DNA from: an uncultured Glaciecola sp.
GTDB taxonomy: Bacteria; Pseudomonadota; Gammaproteobacteria; Enterobacterales; Alteromonadaceae
Assembly (NCBI RefSeq): GCF_937770335.1
Contig: NZ_CALJHY010000015.1
Coordinates: 62,001 to 126,000 of the forward strand
DNA: 64,000 nt
Direction of reading: 5' to 3'
Below are positions 18,684 through 28,864 of this stretch, one piece after another (the stretch's first letter is position 1; every line of letters starts with the position of its first letter). The notes under the pieces were generated by a model. The model was not told where the DNA came from and did no database searches. It saw only the letters and a program-made list of their open reading frames with translations. Made by a program: the position numbers and the translations under genes.

Positions 18684-20390
18684 ATGTTTCTGCACTCGCT
18701 GAGACGAGAAGTCTCACATCCAAGGACATCAATTCAATTATGCTTGCTAGGCATAGTTGCAGGCGTGTGCGCTGCAACCGTTGTTATTATCTTTAGATTA
18801 ACATTTGAATTCATACAAAAATTACTACTTGGCGGCGTAGCTCAATACGCTGCTATTGAAAGCAAACACTTAATTCTTTTACCTATATCAGCGATAATTT
18901 GCGTTATTATCGTAGCTAAATGCACCGGTTTTAAGCATTACAGAATGGGTATTCCGTTTGTTATCCATCGCATCAAAACGCGCTATGGACACATACCATT
19001 GCGCACCTCGATCAATCAATTTTTTGGTGGTGTATTTTCATTAGCGGGAGGCTTTGTTGTCGGTAAAGAAGGTCCTACGGTACATTTGGCTGCAGCAGGC
19101 AGCCACTTTCTAGGCCAATGGTTTAGATTACCCTTTAATTGTTTGCGAATTTTAACTGGCTGTGGAATTGCAGCTGGCGTTTCCGCTGCGTTTAATACAC
19201 CTTTCGCCGCCGTCATTTTTGTGATGGAAGTCGTTTTACGCCAGTACCGAGTTCATGTGTTTATTCCAGTTATGCTAGCAGCCGCATGCGGTTCAGTGTT
19301 AACTCGTATTGTATTCGGTAATGAAAACGAACTGACATTTCTGAGTTTTAGTATAATAGATAATGTGTTATTGCCTTACCTCGTCGCATTTGGAGTTGCC
19401 CTTGGTTTATTGGCGGCACTATTCAATAGACAACTCATGTTTGTCATCAAATTGTTTCGCGATGTCAATATGATTACTCGCTTGCTACTTGCTGGCACAA
19501 TTACGAGTATCGTGGGCTACTTTATGCCACAGGCATTAGGTGCGGAATTCTCAGCTATAGAAACATTGTTCGCCAATGATCCGCAATTAAGTTTGCTATT
19601 GTTGCTATTCGCGTTGAAATTCATTCTTGCTATCGTCGCGATCGGCTTAGGAGTGCCTGGCGGCATAATCGGTGCCGTCATGATTATTGGTATGTTAGCC
19701 GGCGTTATATTATTGCAACCGCTATACAGTATAAGTAATCAAACCGAAATGACCTCAACTTTTGCATTGCTCGGGTTAGCTGGCATGTTAGCGGCGGTGC
19801 TGCACGCTCCAATGGCCGCATTATCAGCCGTTATGGAATTATCTGCTAGCTCACAGGTGATACTCCCCGCGATTGTTGTCATTGTGAGCGCTTATGTAAC
19901 CAGCAAACAACTGTGCAATAACCGTTCAATATTTATCCAACAACTGGAATTTCAGAACCTGCCTTACACCACCTCATCCATTCGTGACTCGTTACAAGAA
20001 ACCGGCGTTATGGCTATTATGCAGATCGAATTCAAACACTTTATTGATGCCCCCAAAGAATCGCTATATCAATATTTGCAATCCAATCCTAGTCACCTAG
20101 TAGTTCAAGAGCATATATTTGAAATCGATAGGGAATACCAAATAGTGTCAATGGATGTCAGTTTGCAAGAGGGTGTTTTACCATTGGCTGTTCACCAAAT
20201 GGAGGGCTTAAGTGACCAATCTACTATGGCTGAAGTATATGAAACCTTGCATAAAAAACGACAGGGTGCGGTGTATATTTATGAAGAGCTTTATTTCGAC
20301 TCCCATGTATTTGAACACGGTAAGCCCAAGGTAATAGGTATTATTACGTGGAATATGCTACACAGTTATTTATTTAGACAACAACATTAA
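18684..20390 (+). CDS. CLC-family chloride channel / transporter
   Basis: Inner-membrane CLC protein with about ten or more hydrophobic helices over residues 15-410. The second CLC signature is clear: GKEGPTVH at 127-134 with the gating glutamate E129, which suggests a Cl-/H+ exchanger-like mechanism. The third signature region reads GLGVPGGIIGAVM instead of GxFxP. A soluble C-terminal part (about 425-568) occupies the place of paired CBS domains and ends in KVIGIITW, a CBS-like segment; ligand binding is unproven. There is no clear ribosome site before the ATG. The HemJ-like gene follows 18 nt later. Confidence 0.9.
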   Translation: MFLHSLRREVSHPRTSIQLCLLGIVAGVCAATVVIIFRLTFEFIQKLLLGGVAQYAAIESKHLILLPISAIICVIIVAKCTGFKHYRMGIPFVIHRIKTRYGHIPLRTSINQFFGGVFSLAGGFVVGKEGPTVHLAAAGSHFLGQWFRLPFNCLRILTGCGIAAGVSAAFNTPFAAVIFVMEVVLRQYRVHVFIPVMLAAACGSVLTRIVFGNENELTFLSFSIIDNVLLPYLVAFGVALGLLAALFNRQLMFVIKLFRDVNMITRLLLAGTITSIVGYFMPQALGAEFSAIETLFANDPQLSLLLLLFALKFILAIVAIGLGVPGGIIGAVMIIGMLAGVILLQPLYSISNQTEMTSTFALLGLAGMLAAVLHAPMAALSAVMELSASSQVILPAIVVIVSAYVTSKQLCNNRSIFIQQLEFQNLPYTTSSIRDSLQETGVMAIMQIEFKHFIDAPKESLYQYLQSNPSHLVVQEHIFEIDREYQIVSMDVSLQEGVLPLAVHQMEGLSDQSTMAEVYETLHKKRQGAVYIYEELYFDSHVFEHGKPKVIGIITWNMLHSYLFRQQH

Positions 20391-20408
20391 GACGAAAAGG
20401 TAATAGTG

Positions 20409-20837
20409 ATGAGTATTTTATGGTTAAAAGCTTTCCATGTGTTTTTTATGATTGCGTGGATGGCTGGTATATTCTATTTACCGAGATTATTTGTCTATCA
20501 TGCTGAAAGTAAACATCAGGAAACCAAAGAACAATTCAAAATAATGGAGCGCCGACTGTGGTTTTTTGTAACACCATTTGCTCTGTTAACTCTTATTTTG
20601 GGTGTGTTGATTATGTATGAATATGGACTAGAGTGGCTTAAAGCATCAACGTGGTTGCATGCAAAGCTGGCGATAGTAGCGCTGTTTTACGGCTATCACT
20701 TTTATTTATATTATTTGCTTAAGATGTTTGCAGCTGATCAGAATACGAAGAGCCCACGTTTTTATCGAATGATAAATGAGCTTCCCGTACTAGCCCTACT
20801 TGCTATTGTTATATTGGCTATTTTAAAGCCATTTTAA
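20409..20837 (+). CDS. hemJ: HemJ-like protoporphyrinogen oxidase (CopD-like membrane protein)
   Basis: Small integral membrane protein (142 residues, four helices) of the HemJ family, which oxidises protoporphyrinogen IX. The conserved histidine in LKAFHVFFMIAWMAGIFYLPR and the lysine in LHAKLAIV match the residues known to be needed in HemJ. I take the ATG at 20409 because AAAAGG lies 8 nt upstream; a GTG one codon earlier is too close. It follows the CLC gene by 18 nt. With hemB also in this window, haem synthesis genes appear twice, though not as one operon. Confidence 0.85.
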   Translation: MSILWLKAFHVFFMIAWMAGIFYLPRLFVYHAESKHQETKEQFKIMERRLWFFVTPFALLTLILGVLIMYEYGLEWLKASTWLHAKLAIVALFYGYHFYLYYLLKMFAADQNTKSPRFYRMINELPVLALLAIVILAILKPF

Positions 20838-20862
20838 ACCTGTTTAGAGGGATCTTACGGCA

Positions 20863-20892
20863 GGGCTAGTTGAACTACCAGCAGCCCCTTTT
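20863..20892 (+). terminator. Possible terminator between convergent hemJ and the YecA-like gene
   Basis: GGGCT (20863-20867) pairs with AGCCC (20883-20887) around a 15-nt loop containing TAGT/ACTA, followed by CTTTT. It is placed 26 nt past the hemJ stop. The loop is long, so this is tentative. Confidence 0.4.
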
Positions 20893-20936
20893 GCGATGCA
20901 AAGAGAGACGCCTCGGCTTACGTGGATAATAACTCG

Positions 20937-21572
20937 CTAAACCGGTTTCTGTACAAAAGTCTCAAATTGATTCGGCAAGTAGTTCGCAAGCTCCCCGGAT
21001 ATTGAAACGTAGGTACTTAATGAGTCAGGCAATGACTGAGCTATTAATGGCAATTTTTTTTCAAAATCCATTTGCCCACGCTTTTTTGCTTGTTCAAAAG
21101 CGAGTTCAACATCTGCAAATGTACTAAACATCCCTAAACTGTGTTTTAGTTTTTTCGCCAATACAGGCGCGTGTTGAGGATTTTTATCATGCATCAATTG
21201 CCACGCATTTTGCCATACAGGCTCCATACTTGAATGAGCAGTGAGCACGCCTTGCATCCATTGCGAAAGTGGTGAACTTCGCCCCCATTTTTCATTATCA
21301 TCTTCGAAAACGCAATAATCAGGCATTCTTAGAGCGTTATCTTTCATCTGTTGCAAGCAATACTTAAAGTAGTCAAACAATGCGTCGGTGATTACATCTG
21401 CTTGTTGATTATTTTGCATCTGACCGTGGTGCTTGATAGCCCATGGTAACCACACATCTGGCATTGGTATTTCTGGCGCAACGCCGGCACCTAATAATGC
21501 CCCTTCAACGTAATAACGTGAATGCAGCATATCGGCGATATCTGAGTTTTGATAAATCAGCAGTAAATTCAT
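20937..21572 (-). CDS. YecA / UPF0149-like protein
   Basis: 211-residue soluble protein. The N-terminal YYVEGALLGAGVAPEIPMPDVWLPW resembles the YecA/UPF0149 pattern (EG-LxA---GPE-xPPSEWLP), and SPLSQWMQGVLTAHSS resembles its second helical motif. No SEC-C zinc motif is present at the C-terminus. Function is unknown. It stands alone on the minus strand, convergent with hemJ and divergent from the Nramp gene. The assignment rests on the pattern only. Confidence 0.5.
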   Translation of the reverse strand: MNLLLIYQNSDIADMLHSRYYVEGALLGAGVAPEIPMPDVWLPWAIKHHGQMQNNQQADVITDALFDYFKYCLQQMKDNALRMPDYCVFEDDNEKWGRSSPLSQWMQGVLTAHSSMEPVWQNAWQLMHDKNPQHAPVLAKKLKHSLGMFSTFADVELAFEQAKKRGQMDFEKKLPLIAQSLPDSLSTYVSISGELANYLPNQFETFVQKPV

Positions 21573-21678
21573 AATTAATTGAGAGACTTAAATTTGCGAA
21601 TTCGGACAATGCGGTAGATGATAGAGCGAATTCAAAACGAATAACAACTATAAAAACATGTTTTGGGGAAGATCGCGC

Positions 21679-22884
21679 ATGAAATCAGGAAAAACAGGGC
21701 TTATTATTGCTGCCGCTTTTATCGGTCCAGGCACAGTAACAACGGCTTCAATCGCTGGTGCAAGTCTTGGCTACGGCTTAGTGTGGGCCCTTTGCTTTTC
21801 AATTTTTGCAACGTACATTTTGCAGGAGATGGCGTCTAGGCTGGGCCTAGTGACGGGTAAAGGTCTGTCAGAAGCAATCGTTAACATTAGCCAAAACAGC
21901 TTCATCAAGTGGTGTAGTATCATCCTTGTTTGCGCCGCTATCGGGTTAGGCAATGCCGCATATGAAGGCGGTAATTTGACCGGTGCAGCGCTTGGTTTGG
22001 CAAATGTATTACCGGGCAATATAACGTTGTGGGTTCTTATTTTAGGTGCCATTGCTTTAGTTGTGCTGGTAAGCAATCGCTACCATTTAGTTGAAAAATT
22101 ACTTATTGGGTTGGTCGCTTTAATGAGCGTTGTATTTGTCGCTATCATGCTGATTGCCGGCATTAACACAGCAGCATTGATGAGTGGTTTATCCGCAGTA
22201 GGATTGTCAAACACATCGCTGTTACTCGCTATTATTGGCACCACAATCGTGCCCTACAATTTATTTCTTCACGCCGGCTTAAGCGCTAAACAGTCACTTG
22301 AGTCAACACTTTCTGAGTCTGAGATTAGCGCTCAACTGCCTGCGCATAAACAGCAATTGTTTGCATCAATTGGCTTAGGGGGTATTGTTACATTTGCCAT
22401 CATGTCGTGCGCAGCGAACGCTTTTTATTTAACTGACACGGTGCTTTCCCCTGGCAATATCGCCTCGCAACTAGAGCCTATTTTGGGTGACTACGCTAAC
22501 TTATTCTTTGCTCTAGGTTTGTTTTCTGCAGGTTTAACCAGCGCGATAACAGCGCCATTGGCCGCGGGATACGCAATTTGTGGTTTATTTGGTTGGCAAC
22601 CTAGACTCGACGCAAAAGAATTTAAGCTGGTTTGCATAGCAATATTGGTCTGCGGTGTGTTGGTCGCAACATCTGGCTTTAAACCCTTAGCAGTTATCGT
22701 TTTAGCACAAGCATCAAATGCACTATTATTGCCGATCTCTGTTGTATTTTTGCTGTATGTCATGAATCAAAAGAGGATAATGAAGTCGCACACAAACACA
22801 CCGATTGGTAATCTGCTTGCTAGCTTGATACTCATTGTTATTGTTGTATTGGGTGGTAACAAACTTATAAATTTATTATTTTAA
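21679..22884 (+). CDS. Nramp-family transporter with altered metal-site motifs
   Basis: About eleven membrane helices over 401 residues in the Nramp (SLC11) pattern. The TM1 motif, normally DPGN, reads GPGT (residues 16-19), and the TM6 motif, normally MPH, reads VPY (191-193) followed by NLFLHAGL. The usual Mn2+/Fe2+ ligands Asp, Asn and Met are therefore absent, so a different substrate or mechanism is likely. I recall a bacterial clade with FIGPGTVT at this site, but its substrate is not known to me. I choose the ATG at 21679 because GGGGAAGA lies 6 nt upstream; the ATG at 21658 has no site. Its 3' end overlaps envC by 9 nt on the opposite strand. Confidence 0.85.
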   Translation: MKSGKTGLIIAAAFIGPGTVTTASIAGASLGYGLVWALCFSIFATYILQEMASRLGLVTGKGLSEAIVNISQNSFIKWCSIILVCAAIGLGNAAYEGGNLTGAALGLANVLPGNITLWVLILGAIALVVLVSNRYHLVEKLLIGLVALMSVVFVAIMLIAGINTAALMSGLSAVGLSNTSLLLAIIGTTIVPYNLFLHAGLSAKQSLESTLSESEISAQLPAHKQQLFASIGLGGIVTFAIMSCAANAFYLTDTVLSPGNIASQLEPILGDYANLFFALGLFSAGLTSAITAPLAAGYAICGLFGWQPRLDAKEFKLVCIAILVCGVLVATSGFKPLAVIVLAQASNALLLPISVVFLLYVMNQKRIMKSHTNTPIGNLLASLILIVIVVLGGNKLINLLF

Positions 22885-24027
22885 CCAGCTTTTTGGGTTA
22901 AGCGCTTTGCCTTTATGGCGAATTTCGAAGTACAAGCCCGGACTCGCTTGACCGCCGCTACTGCCAACTAGACCTATAGTTTCGCCTTGTAGGACTGGAT
23001 CCCCTGGTTGTTTCAGTAATGCTTGATTACGGCCATATACGGTCATGTATCCCGCACCATGATCAACAATGGTTACCAAACCAAATCCTTTTAGCCAGTC
23101 TGCATATAATACCTTACCGTCTTGGACTGCAAGCACCGGAGAGCCTTCAATACTGTTAACAACAATGCCTTTCCAGCGAACTTGCCCTTGCCTCCTTTTA
23201 CCAAATAGCTGTTGAATTTGCCCTGAGGCAGGCCGAGTTAGTTTACCTTTTGATTGCGCCAATCCAACCAACACCACATCTTCTTCTTTTGATCTGCTTC
23301 TAGCATCAATTTCAGCTTGTTCAATGGCGTTAATTAACGAACGCTCTTCTTGCTGAAGCTGGCTAACCCTAGCGGTGTCTGACCTAATCTGTTGGTCTAA
23401 TTGCTTTAACTTCTGATGGCGTGACGTTTGTTGTTGCCTTAGTTGGCTACTTTGTTGCTTTTGAGTCACCAAAAAAACTTCCAAACGTTGGGTTTTATCT
23501 GCCAACTTAATATTTAATTGTTCAAGTTCAGTTACAAGCACTCTAAATTTGCGAATTTCTTGCTGTCGGGCTTTATTTAGATATTCATAATACGTAACGG
23601 TTCGCTCGAATCGTCCTGCATCATCTTGATTAAAAAACATTTTAGCAAAATCATAATTGCCTGCCATAAAAGCAGACTTAAGCTGACCGGCCAGCTGTTT
23701 TTGTTGTGCTTTAATAACGCTTGAAACTCTTAATTTTTCACTTTCGAGTTCATCTTTTTCGTTGCGTGTCGTTTTTAATGATTGATCAGTTTTATTCAAT
23801 TGCGTAGCGGTTTTGGCTATTTCAAGTTCGGCAAGTTTAAGTTCTTGCTGTAAACGCTCCGACGATTTAAGTTTTCGGTCGAGTTGTGCTTGCGTATTTT
23901 TTATCTTTTCTTGAATAGTAGCTAAATCGGAGTCTTGCGCTAACACCTGAGGAATGAGCAAAAAAAACCCAGCAACGAGCGAGTAGCCGCCGATACGATG
24001 CACTATTTTTTTTATGCTCAACTTCAT
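22876..24027 (-). CDS. envC: Murein hydrolase activator EnvC (degenerate LytM)
   Basis: Periplasmic activator of the cell-division amidases. A signal peptide (hydrophobic GYSLVAGFFLLIPQVLA) is followed by a long coiled coil rich in Q, K and E (about 32-250) and a C-terminal LytM/M23 domain (about 262-383). The zinc ligands are missing as in EnvC: WKGIVVNS replaces the HxxxD site, and LYFEIRHKG replaces HxH. It acts as an activator rather than a peptidase. DWLKGFGLVTIVDHG, VGSSGGQ and the ending LNPKSWLK closely follow E. coli EnvC. It lies 23 nt after gpmI, as in E. coli. Confidence 0.95.
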   Translation of the reverse strand: MKLSIKKIVHRIGGYSLVAGFFLLIPQVLAQDSDLATIQEKIKNTQAQLDRKLKSSERLQQELKLAELEIAKTATQLNKTDQSLKTTRNEKDELESEKLRVSSVIKAQQKQLAGQLKSAFMAGNYDFAKMFFNQDDAGRFERTVTYYEYLNKARQQEIRKFRVLVTELEQLNIKLADKTQRLEVFLVTQKQQSSQLRQQQTSRHQKLKQLDQQIRSDTARVSQLQQEERSLINAIEQAEIDARSRSKEEDVVLVGLAQSKGKLTRPASGQIQQLFGKRRQGQVRWKGIVVNSIEGSPVLAVQDGKVLYADWLKGFGLVTIVDHGAGYMTVYGRNQALLKQPGDPVLQGETIGLVGSSGGQASPGLYFEIRHKGKALNPKSWLK

Positions 24028-24050
24028 TCGATTACCTTTAAAAACTCAAC

Positions 24051-25586
24051 TTAGCTCGTTTTCAACGTCATGATGGTTTTACCCGTCATTTCAGCTGGTT
24101 GTTGCATGCCCATCAAATGCAACATTGTTGGTGCCACGTCGCTGAGTGTACCACCGCTTCTGACTATAGCGTCGCGACCGACGTAAATAAATGGTACAGG
24201 CTCGCTCGTATGCGCCGTATGCGATACACCTGTTTTAGGATTGACCATTTGTTCTGCATTACCGTGATCGGCTGTAATCAGACACTCTGCGCCAGCTTCT
24301 GTTAATGCGTTAACCACGCGTCCAATACAATGATCGACAGCTTCACAAGCTTTGATAGCAGCGTCTAGGTTGCCGGTGTGACCAACCATATCGCCATTAG
24401 GGTAATTACAAATAATGACATCGAATTCTCGAGACTGTATAGCAGAAACTAACTCGTCAGTGAGTTTTTCTGAGTTCATTTCTGGCTGCAAATCATACGT
24501 TGCTACGTCGGGAGAGGGGATTAAAATACGTTTTTCGCCAGGATATTCATCTTCTTTGCCACCGCTATAGAAAAAAGTGACGTGAGCAAATTTTTCAGTT
24601 TCACTAATGCGTAGTTGTGTTTTGCCATTTTTAGCCAGCCATTCGCCCATGACATTAACAAGCGGTGTGGGAGGATATGCGCACGGTACAGGCAAATTAG
24701 ATTCATATTCTGTCAGCATCATAAACTCTGTCTGAACGACTTTTCTGCGCTCAAAGCCACTAAAATCGCCATCGACTATGGCATGAGACATTGCTCGCGA
24801 ACGGTCGGCTCTAAAATTCATAAATAAAATGGCGTCACCGTCGTCAACGCCGTTGTAACCGGAAATAACAGACGCTTTTACGAATTCATCATTTTCGTTG
24901 CGCGAGTAAGCGGCTTCTAGTGCTTCGGATGCCGTTGAATAATGAAATTCAGCCTGCGCTGACACAATTAAATCATAGGCTTGCTGCACCCGATTCCAGC
25001 GGTTGTCACGGTCCATTGCAAAGTAGCGCCCGACGATACTAGCAACTTGACCCACGCCTAATTCGGCAAACATTTTTTGTGCCGCATCTATCGACGGTCC
25101 AGCACTTCTTGGTGGTGTATCTCGACCATCTGTGAACCCGTGTAAATAAATTTTCTTTGCCCCTTTTTCAGCGGCTAATTTTGCGGCAGCAAATAAATGT
25201 TCTTCATGCGAATGGACGCCTCCGGGTGATAATAACCCCATAATGTGCACTGCTTTATCCGCGGCAACGGCTTTTTCAATTGCAGCCAAAATAACTGGAT
25301 TAGTTTTAAAGCTGCCATCGCTGATCGCTTTGGTAATTTTGGTGAAATCTTGATAAACAACACGACCGGCACCCAAATTAACGTGCCCCACTTCTGAATT
25401 ACCCATTTGTCCATCCGGTAAACCAACATCCAGCCCTGATCCGGATATTAACGTACTCGGCTTATTTGCAAATAAGTCATCTATTACAGGAGTATTTGCT
25501 AACGCGATGGCATTATTGGTGGTTTCTTCTCGATATCCCCAACCGTCTAATATGATAAGAGCTAATGGTGTTTTAGTGTGTGCCAT
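24051..25586 (-). CDS. gpmI: 2,3-bisphosphoglycerate-independent phosphoglycerate mutase
   Basis: Glycolytic Mn-dependent mutase interconverting 3- and 2-phosphoglycerate; alkaline-phosphatase superfamily. 511 residues from the ATG at 25586. Visible are LIILDGWG with the first metal aspartate, [15 protein letters not shown] with the catalytic serine, [30 protein letters not shown] and [12 protein letters not shown] reject the start 24 nt upstream because AAGG lies 6 nt before the ATG at 25586 and the family begins close to this point. It is divergent from yibN and upstream of envC, the E. coli gpmM-envC arrangement. Confidence 0.97.
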   Translation of the reverse strand: MAHTKTPLALIILDGWGYREETTNNAIALANTPVIDDLFANKPSTLISGSGLDVGLPDGQMGNSEVGHVNLGAGRVVYQDFTKITKAISDGSFKTNPVILAAIEKAVAADKAVHIMGLLSPGGVHSHEEHLFAAAKLAAEKGAKKIYLHGFTDGRDTPPRSAGPSIDAAQKMFAELGVGQVASIVGRYFAMDRDNRWNRVQQAYDLIVSAQAEFHYSTASEALEAAYSRNENDEFVKASVISGYNGVDDGDAILFMNFRADRSRAMSHAIVDGDFSGFERRKVVQTEFMMLTEYESNLPVPCAYPPTPLVNVMGEWLAKNGKTQLRISETEKFAHVTFFYSGGKEDEYPGEKRILIPSPDVATYDLQPEMNSEKLTDELVSAIQSREFDVIICNYPNGDMVGHTGNLDAAIKACEAVDHCIGRVVNALTEAGAECLITADHGNAEQMVNPKTGVSHTAHTSEPVPFIYVGRDAIVRSGGTLSDVAPTMLHLMGMQQPAEMTGKTIMTLKTS

Positions 25587-25864
25587 GATTAACCTTGAAT
25601 TCTGGTGCATGAAAAAAATAAACCTCTCGTAAAGTTATCAATAAAACGCCGCCTGATAAACTGTTTATGCTCTTTTTTATGCACATTTACAGAAATATTT
25701 TTTCGTCACATAGAATTTTGTTCGCTTAAAACCGTTCCTATACCTGTACTTAGAGTATTCAAATTGAAAAGAATTACAGATGACTCCGCATAAATGCTGG
25801 TTTCTATCCTGTTTTTCTATATACTTTGCGGACTTCAAATAGTAACAGGACGACAGAGTTTTTT

Positions 25865-26299
25865 ATGGACCAGATAATAGAGTTTGCTACTAGTACGACG
25901 TTGATTTCAATATTATCAATCGCGTGGGTAGCGATAGTAGTACTTATCATTTATTCCTACGTTGGTGCGGCATTGTCACCAATTAAAGAACTTTCGACGC
26001 ATGATGCTACCTTGCTGATGAATAAAGAAGATGCGATTGTACTAGATATTCGCGTAGCAAAAGAATTCAAAGCAGGACATATATTAGGTTCTAGGCAACT
26101 AAAAGCTGAAGAACTTAAAAACGGAGACTTCGCAAAGCTTGAAAACTCAAAAGATAAGCCCATTATCATAGTATGTGCGATGGGTGTTTCAGCGAAAAAA
26201 ACAGCGACACAATTGCTAAAAGCAGGCTTTGAAAAAGTCACCGTTTTAAAAGGCGGAATGAACGCATGGCAATCAGCCAGCCTTCCCGTCTCCAAATAA
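25865..26299 (+). CDS. yibN: Membrane-anchored rhodanese-like protein YibN
   Basis: 144 residues: one N-terminal membrane helix (about residues 12-33) and a cytosolic rhodanese domain with the catalytic cysteine in CAMGVSAKK, preceded by VLDIRVAKEFKAGHI and followed by VTVLKGGMNAW. A sulfur-transfer role is inferred from the fold; the substrate is unknown. I prefer the ATG at 25865 over one 39 nt upstream, since it gives an N-terminus like E. coli YibN (143 residues). It heads yibN-grxC-secB-gpsA-trmL. Confidence 0.93.
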   Translation: MDQIIEFATSTTLISILSIAWVAIVVLIIYSYVGAALSPIKELSTHDATLLMNKEDAIVLDIRVAKEFKAGHILGSRQLKAEELKNGDFAKLENSKDKPIIIVCAMGVSAKKTATQLLKAGFEKVTVLKGGMNAWQSASLPVSK

Positions 26300-26312
26300 G
26301 AGAATAGTTAAA

Positions 26313-26570
26313 ATGCAAAAAGTAGAATTATATACAAAAGGTCATTGTCCATACTGCAGCCGCGCTAAAGCGTTGTTAGGTCAAAAAGGCGTGGCGTTCA
26401 CTGATTTTGAAATAGATGTTAATCCAGATCTGCGTCCTGGCATGATTGAACGTGCTAACGGTAGCTCAACTGTTCCGCAAATTTTTATTGGCGAAACACA
26501 TGTAGGCGGCTGTGATGAACTATTCGCATTAGAGTCAACTGGCAAACTTGACGCCCTGTTAGCAGCATAA
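26313..26570 (+). CDS. grxC: Glutaredoxin 3
   Basis: Small thiol-disulfide oxidoreductase that uses glutathione. The 85 residues contain the dithiol active site CPYC (14-17), the cis-proline segment TVPQIFIG and the glycine pair GGCDEL. Its length and the order yibN-grxC-secB identify it as GrxC. It starts 13 nt after yibN. A good terminator separates it from secB, so secB may depend on read-through or its own promoter. Confidence 0.96.
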   Translation: MQKVELYTKGHCPYCSRAKALLGQKGVAFTDFEIDVNPDLRPGMIERANGSSTVPQIFIGETHVGGCDELFALESTGKLDALLAA

Positions 26571-26629
26571 TCAAGAGTGACAGAGCAAGATATGAGCATT
26601 TGTTCATTGACCGCCAATTCAAACAATTT

Positions 26630-26658
26630 AAAAGGTTATGGACTCATAGCCTTTTTTT
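26630..26658 (+). terminator. Rho-independent terminator between grxC and secB
   Basis: The 11-bp stem AAAAGGTTATG / CATAGCCTTTT has one G-U pair, a GACT loop and a run of seven T residues. It lies 60 nt after the grxC stop and 46 nt before secB. Confidence 0.8.
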
Positions 26659-26703
26659 ATTTTTAAGTAATATAACGATAAGAAATATCGATAGGAATCA
26701 TTC

Positions 26704-27219
26704 ATGGCTGAAGAAAATAACACACCCGCAGCAGCACCAGAACAAGCTACACAAGGAGCCCAGTTCAGTGTTCAACGTATTTACACAAGAGATATTTCGT
26801 TTGAAACGCCTAATAGTCCTGCCATTTTTCAAAAAGAATGGAAGCCAGAAGTAAAGCTTGATATCGATACCCGTACAAACGAAATCGAAGCCAATTTATA
26901 TGAAGTTGTATTATCAATAACTGTTACAGCAACGCTGGGCGAAGACACTGCATTTTTGTGTGAAGTTCAGCAGGCAGGTATTTTCGCTGTTGGCGATATG
27001 CCAGATCAAAATAAAGCGCATACTTTAGGCTCATTCTGCCCAAATATGCTTTTCCCATATGCGCGGGAGGCTGTTTCAAACTTAGTTAACCGTGGTACTT
27101 TTCCGCCGCTTAATCTAGCCCCTGTAAACTTCGATGCAATTTTTGCAGCTTATATGCAAAAACGAGCCGAACAGAGTGCAGCAGCTGAGGCTCCCGCGGC
27201 TCAACAACTTGATTCATAA
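26704..27219 (+). CDS. secB: Protein-export chaperone SecB
   Basis: Tetrameric cytosolic chaperone that keeps preproteins unfolded and hands them to SecA. 171 residues. The family pattern is clear: [75 protein letters not shown]. The N-terminal 17 residues and the tail are alanine-rich and variable. gpsA follows 18 nt later, the E. coli order. Confidence 0.97.
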   Translation: MAEENNTPAAAPEQATQGAQFSVQRIYTRDISFETPNSPAIFQKEWKPEVKLDIDTRTNEIEANLYEVVLSITVTATLGEDTAFLCEVQQAGIFAVGDMPDQNKAHTLGSFCPNMLFPYAREAVSNLVNRGTFPPLNLAPVNFDAIFAAYMQKRAEQSAAAEAPAAQQLDS

Positions 27220-27237
27220 ATAGTTGAGAAGCAATTA

Positions 27238-28248
27238 ATGGAGAACAAATTTGAGTCAAACACCGCCGTAATTGGTGCCGGTTCATATGGAACTGCCTTA
27301 GCGTTTGTATTGGCTCGAAATGGCAATCCAACGGTATTGTGGGGACGTGATGAAAAACACGTTTCTACAATGCGTAAAACCCGTAGTAATGATAAATACC
27401 TACCAGATGCAATATTTCCGGAAGCCCTCGTAGTTTCGTCTAATCTAAAAGAAGTACTACAAAGCGCCAGAGATATACTTGTTGTTGTTCCTAGTCATGC
27501 GTTCAAAGAGAACTTAGAAGCAATCAAGCCATATTTAAATCAGCAACATAGATTAATTTGGGCTACTAAAGGTCTTGAACCTGGTACAGGAAGAATCTTG
27601 CAAGAGGTCGCCTTAGATATTTTAGGTGATGATATTCCTTTTGCAGTAGTCTCGGGTCCAACGTTTGCTAAAGAAATGGTTGCGGGACTGCCCACTGCTA
27701 TAACACTGTCTTCACCTGACGCTGAGCTGTGTGAATCATTTTCACAAAAACTACATTGTTCTAAAAATTTTCGGGTTTACAAAAACGATGATTTAATTGG
27801 TGTTCAATTAGGTGGAGCGGTTAAGAATGTAATTGCAATAGGCGCTGGTTTAGCTGATGGCTTAGGCTTTGGTGCTAACGCGCGAACGGCTCTAATTACA
27901 CGCGGACTAGCGGAAATGAGCCGACTTGGCTTGGCCATCGGGGCAAAACAAGAAACCTTTATGGGCATGGCTGGTCTTGGCGATTTAGTCTTAACTTGTA
28001 CTGACAATCAATCTAGGAATCGACGCTTTGGTTTAGCTTTAGGCCAAGGAATGACGGTAGAGGCAGCAATAGAAAGTATTGGCCAAGTCGTTGAAGGATA
28101 TCGTAACACCGACGAAGTAAGATTGCTTTCACAAGCCAATGGCATCGAAATGCCTATTTGCGAGCAAATATACCAAGTACTATATAAAGGTAAGTCAGCT
28201 AAAGAAGCTGCTGTCGCATTGCTAAGCCGCGAACAAACCCAAGAATAG
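27238..28248 (+). CDS. gpsA: NAD(P)H-dependent glycerol-3-phosphate dehydrogenase
   Basis: Reduces dihydroxyacetone phosphate to sn-glycerol 3-phosphate for phospholipid synthesis. 336 residues with the dinucleotide-binding [10 protein letters not shown] (14-23), [44 protein letters not shown], the catalytic lysine in [12 protein letters not shown], and [13 protein letters not shown]. It starts 18 nt after secB. In E. coli cysE follows; here trmL follows directly after 39 nt and cysE is absent. Confidence 0.97.
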   Translation: MENKFESNTAVIGAGSYGTALAFVLARNGNPTVLWGRDEKHVSTMRKTRSNDKYLPDAIFPEALVVSSNLKEVLQSARDILVVVPSHAFKENLEAIKPYLNQQHRLIWATKGLEPGTGRILQEVALDILGDDIPFAVVSGPTFAKEMVAGLPTAITLSSPDAELCESFSQKLHCSKNFRVYKNDDLIGVQLGGAVKNVIAIGAGLADGLGFGANARTALITRGLAEMSRLGLAIGAKQETFMGMAGLGDLVLTCTDNQSRNRRFGLALGQGMTVEAAIESIGQVVEGYRNTDEVRLLSQANGIEMPICEQIYQVLYKGKSAKEAAVALLSREQTQE

Positions 28249-28287
28249 CCATCAGACTCATATATTAACGTTAGGTAGCATAAATTC

Positions 28288-28761
28288 ATGTTCCATATTG
28301 CTCTATTCGAACCGCAAATTGCCCCCAATACTGGTAACGCTATACGACTATGTTCGAACAATGGATGCCATTTGCATCTAATCGAACCTTTAGGCTTTAG
28401 TATGGAAGAAAAGCAACTGAGAAGAGCATCGCTAGATTACCGCGACCTTGCTAACGTGACTATTCATAAGAATTATGATGCTTTTTTGCAAGAGATGGGT
28501 GACAGAAGAATTTTTGCATTAACTACCAAAGGTTCAATTCCACATGACCAACCCACCTATCAAGCAGGTGACGTGCTTCTATTTGGTTCTGAAACCTCTG
28601 GATTACCCGACGAAATCCGTAACGCTTTTGCTCCAGGTCAGCGAATTAGGATACCCATGTTAGCTAACGCTCGCAGCCTAAATCTGTCCAATTCAATCGC
28701 TATTGTAAGTTATGAAGCATGGCGTCAACTTGGTTTTAGTATGCCTACTATAGAGTCGTAG
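28288..28761 (+). CDS. trmL: tRNA (cytidine/uridine-2'-O)-methyltransferase TrmL
   Basis: SPOUT-class enzyme that methylates the ribose of the wobble base 34 in tRNA(Leu) isoacceptors. 157 residues with NTGNAIRLC near residue 15, IEPLGF, the trefoil-knot AdoMet-binding FGSETSGLP, and the C-terminal [25 protein letters not shown]. Length and the knot sequence match TrmL (YibK) rather than larger SpoU proteins. It is the last gene of the yibN-secB group and converges on the pldB-like gene. Confidence 0.95.
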   Translation: MFHIALFEPQIAPNTGNAIRLCSNNGCHLHLIEPLGFSMEEKQLRRASLDYRDLANVTIHKNYDAFLQEMGDRRIFALTTKGSIPHDQPTYQAGDVLLFGSETSGLPDEIRNAFAPGQRIRIPMLANARSLNLSNSIAIVSYEAWRQLGFSMPTIES

Positions 28762-28864
28762 ACGACTACTTCATCCCAATAACAGCTGACGTCTTCTTTT
28801 TATGGAATGCGGTTTTTATTTACGTTCTACAAAAAGCACCCTCAATAATATTAAATCAGTTACA

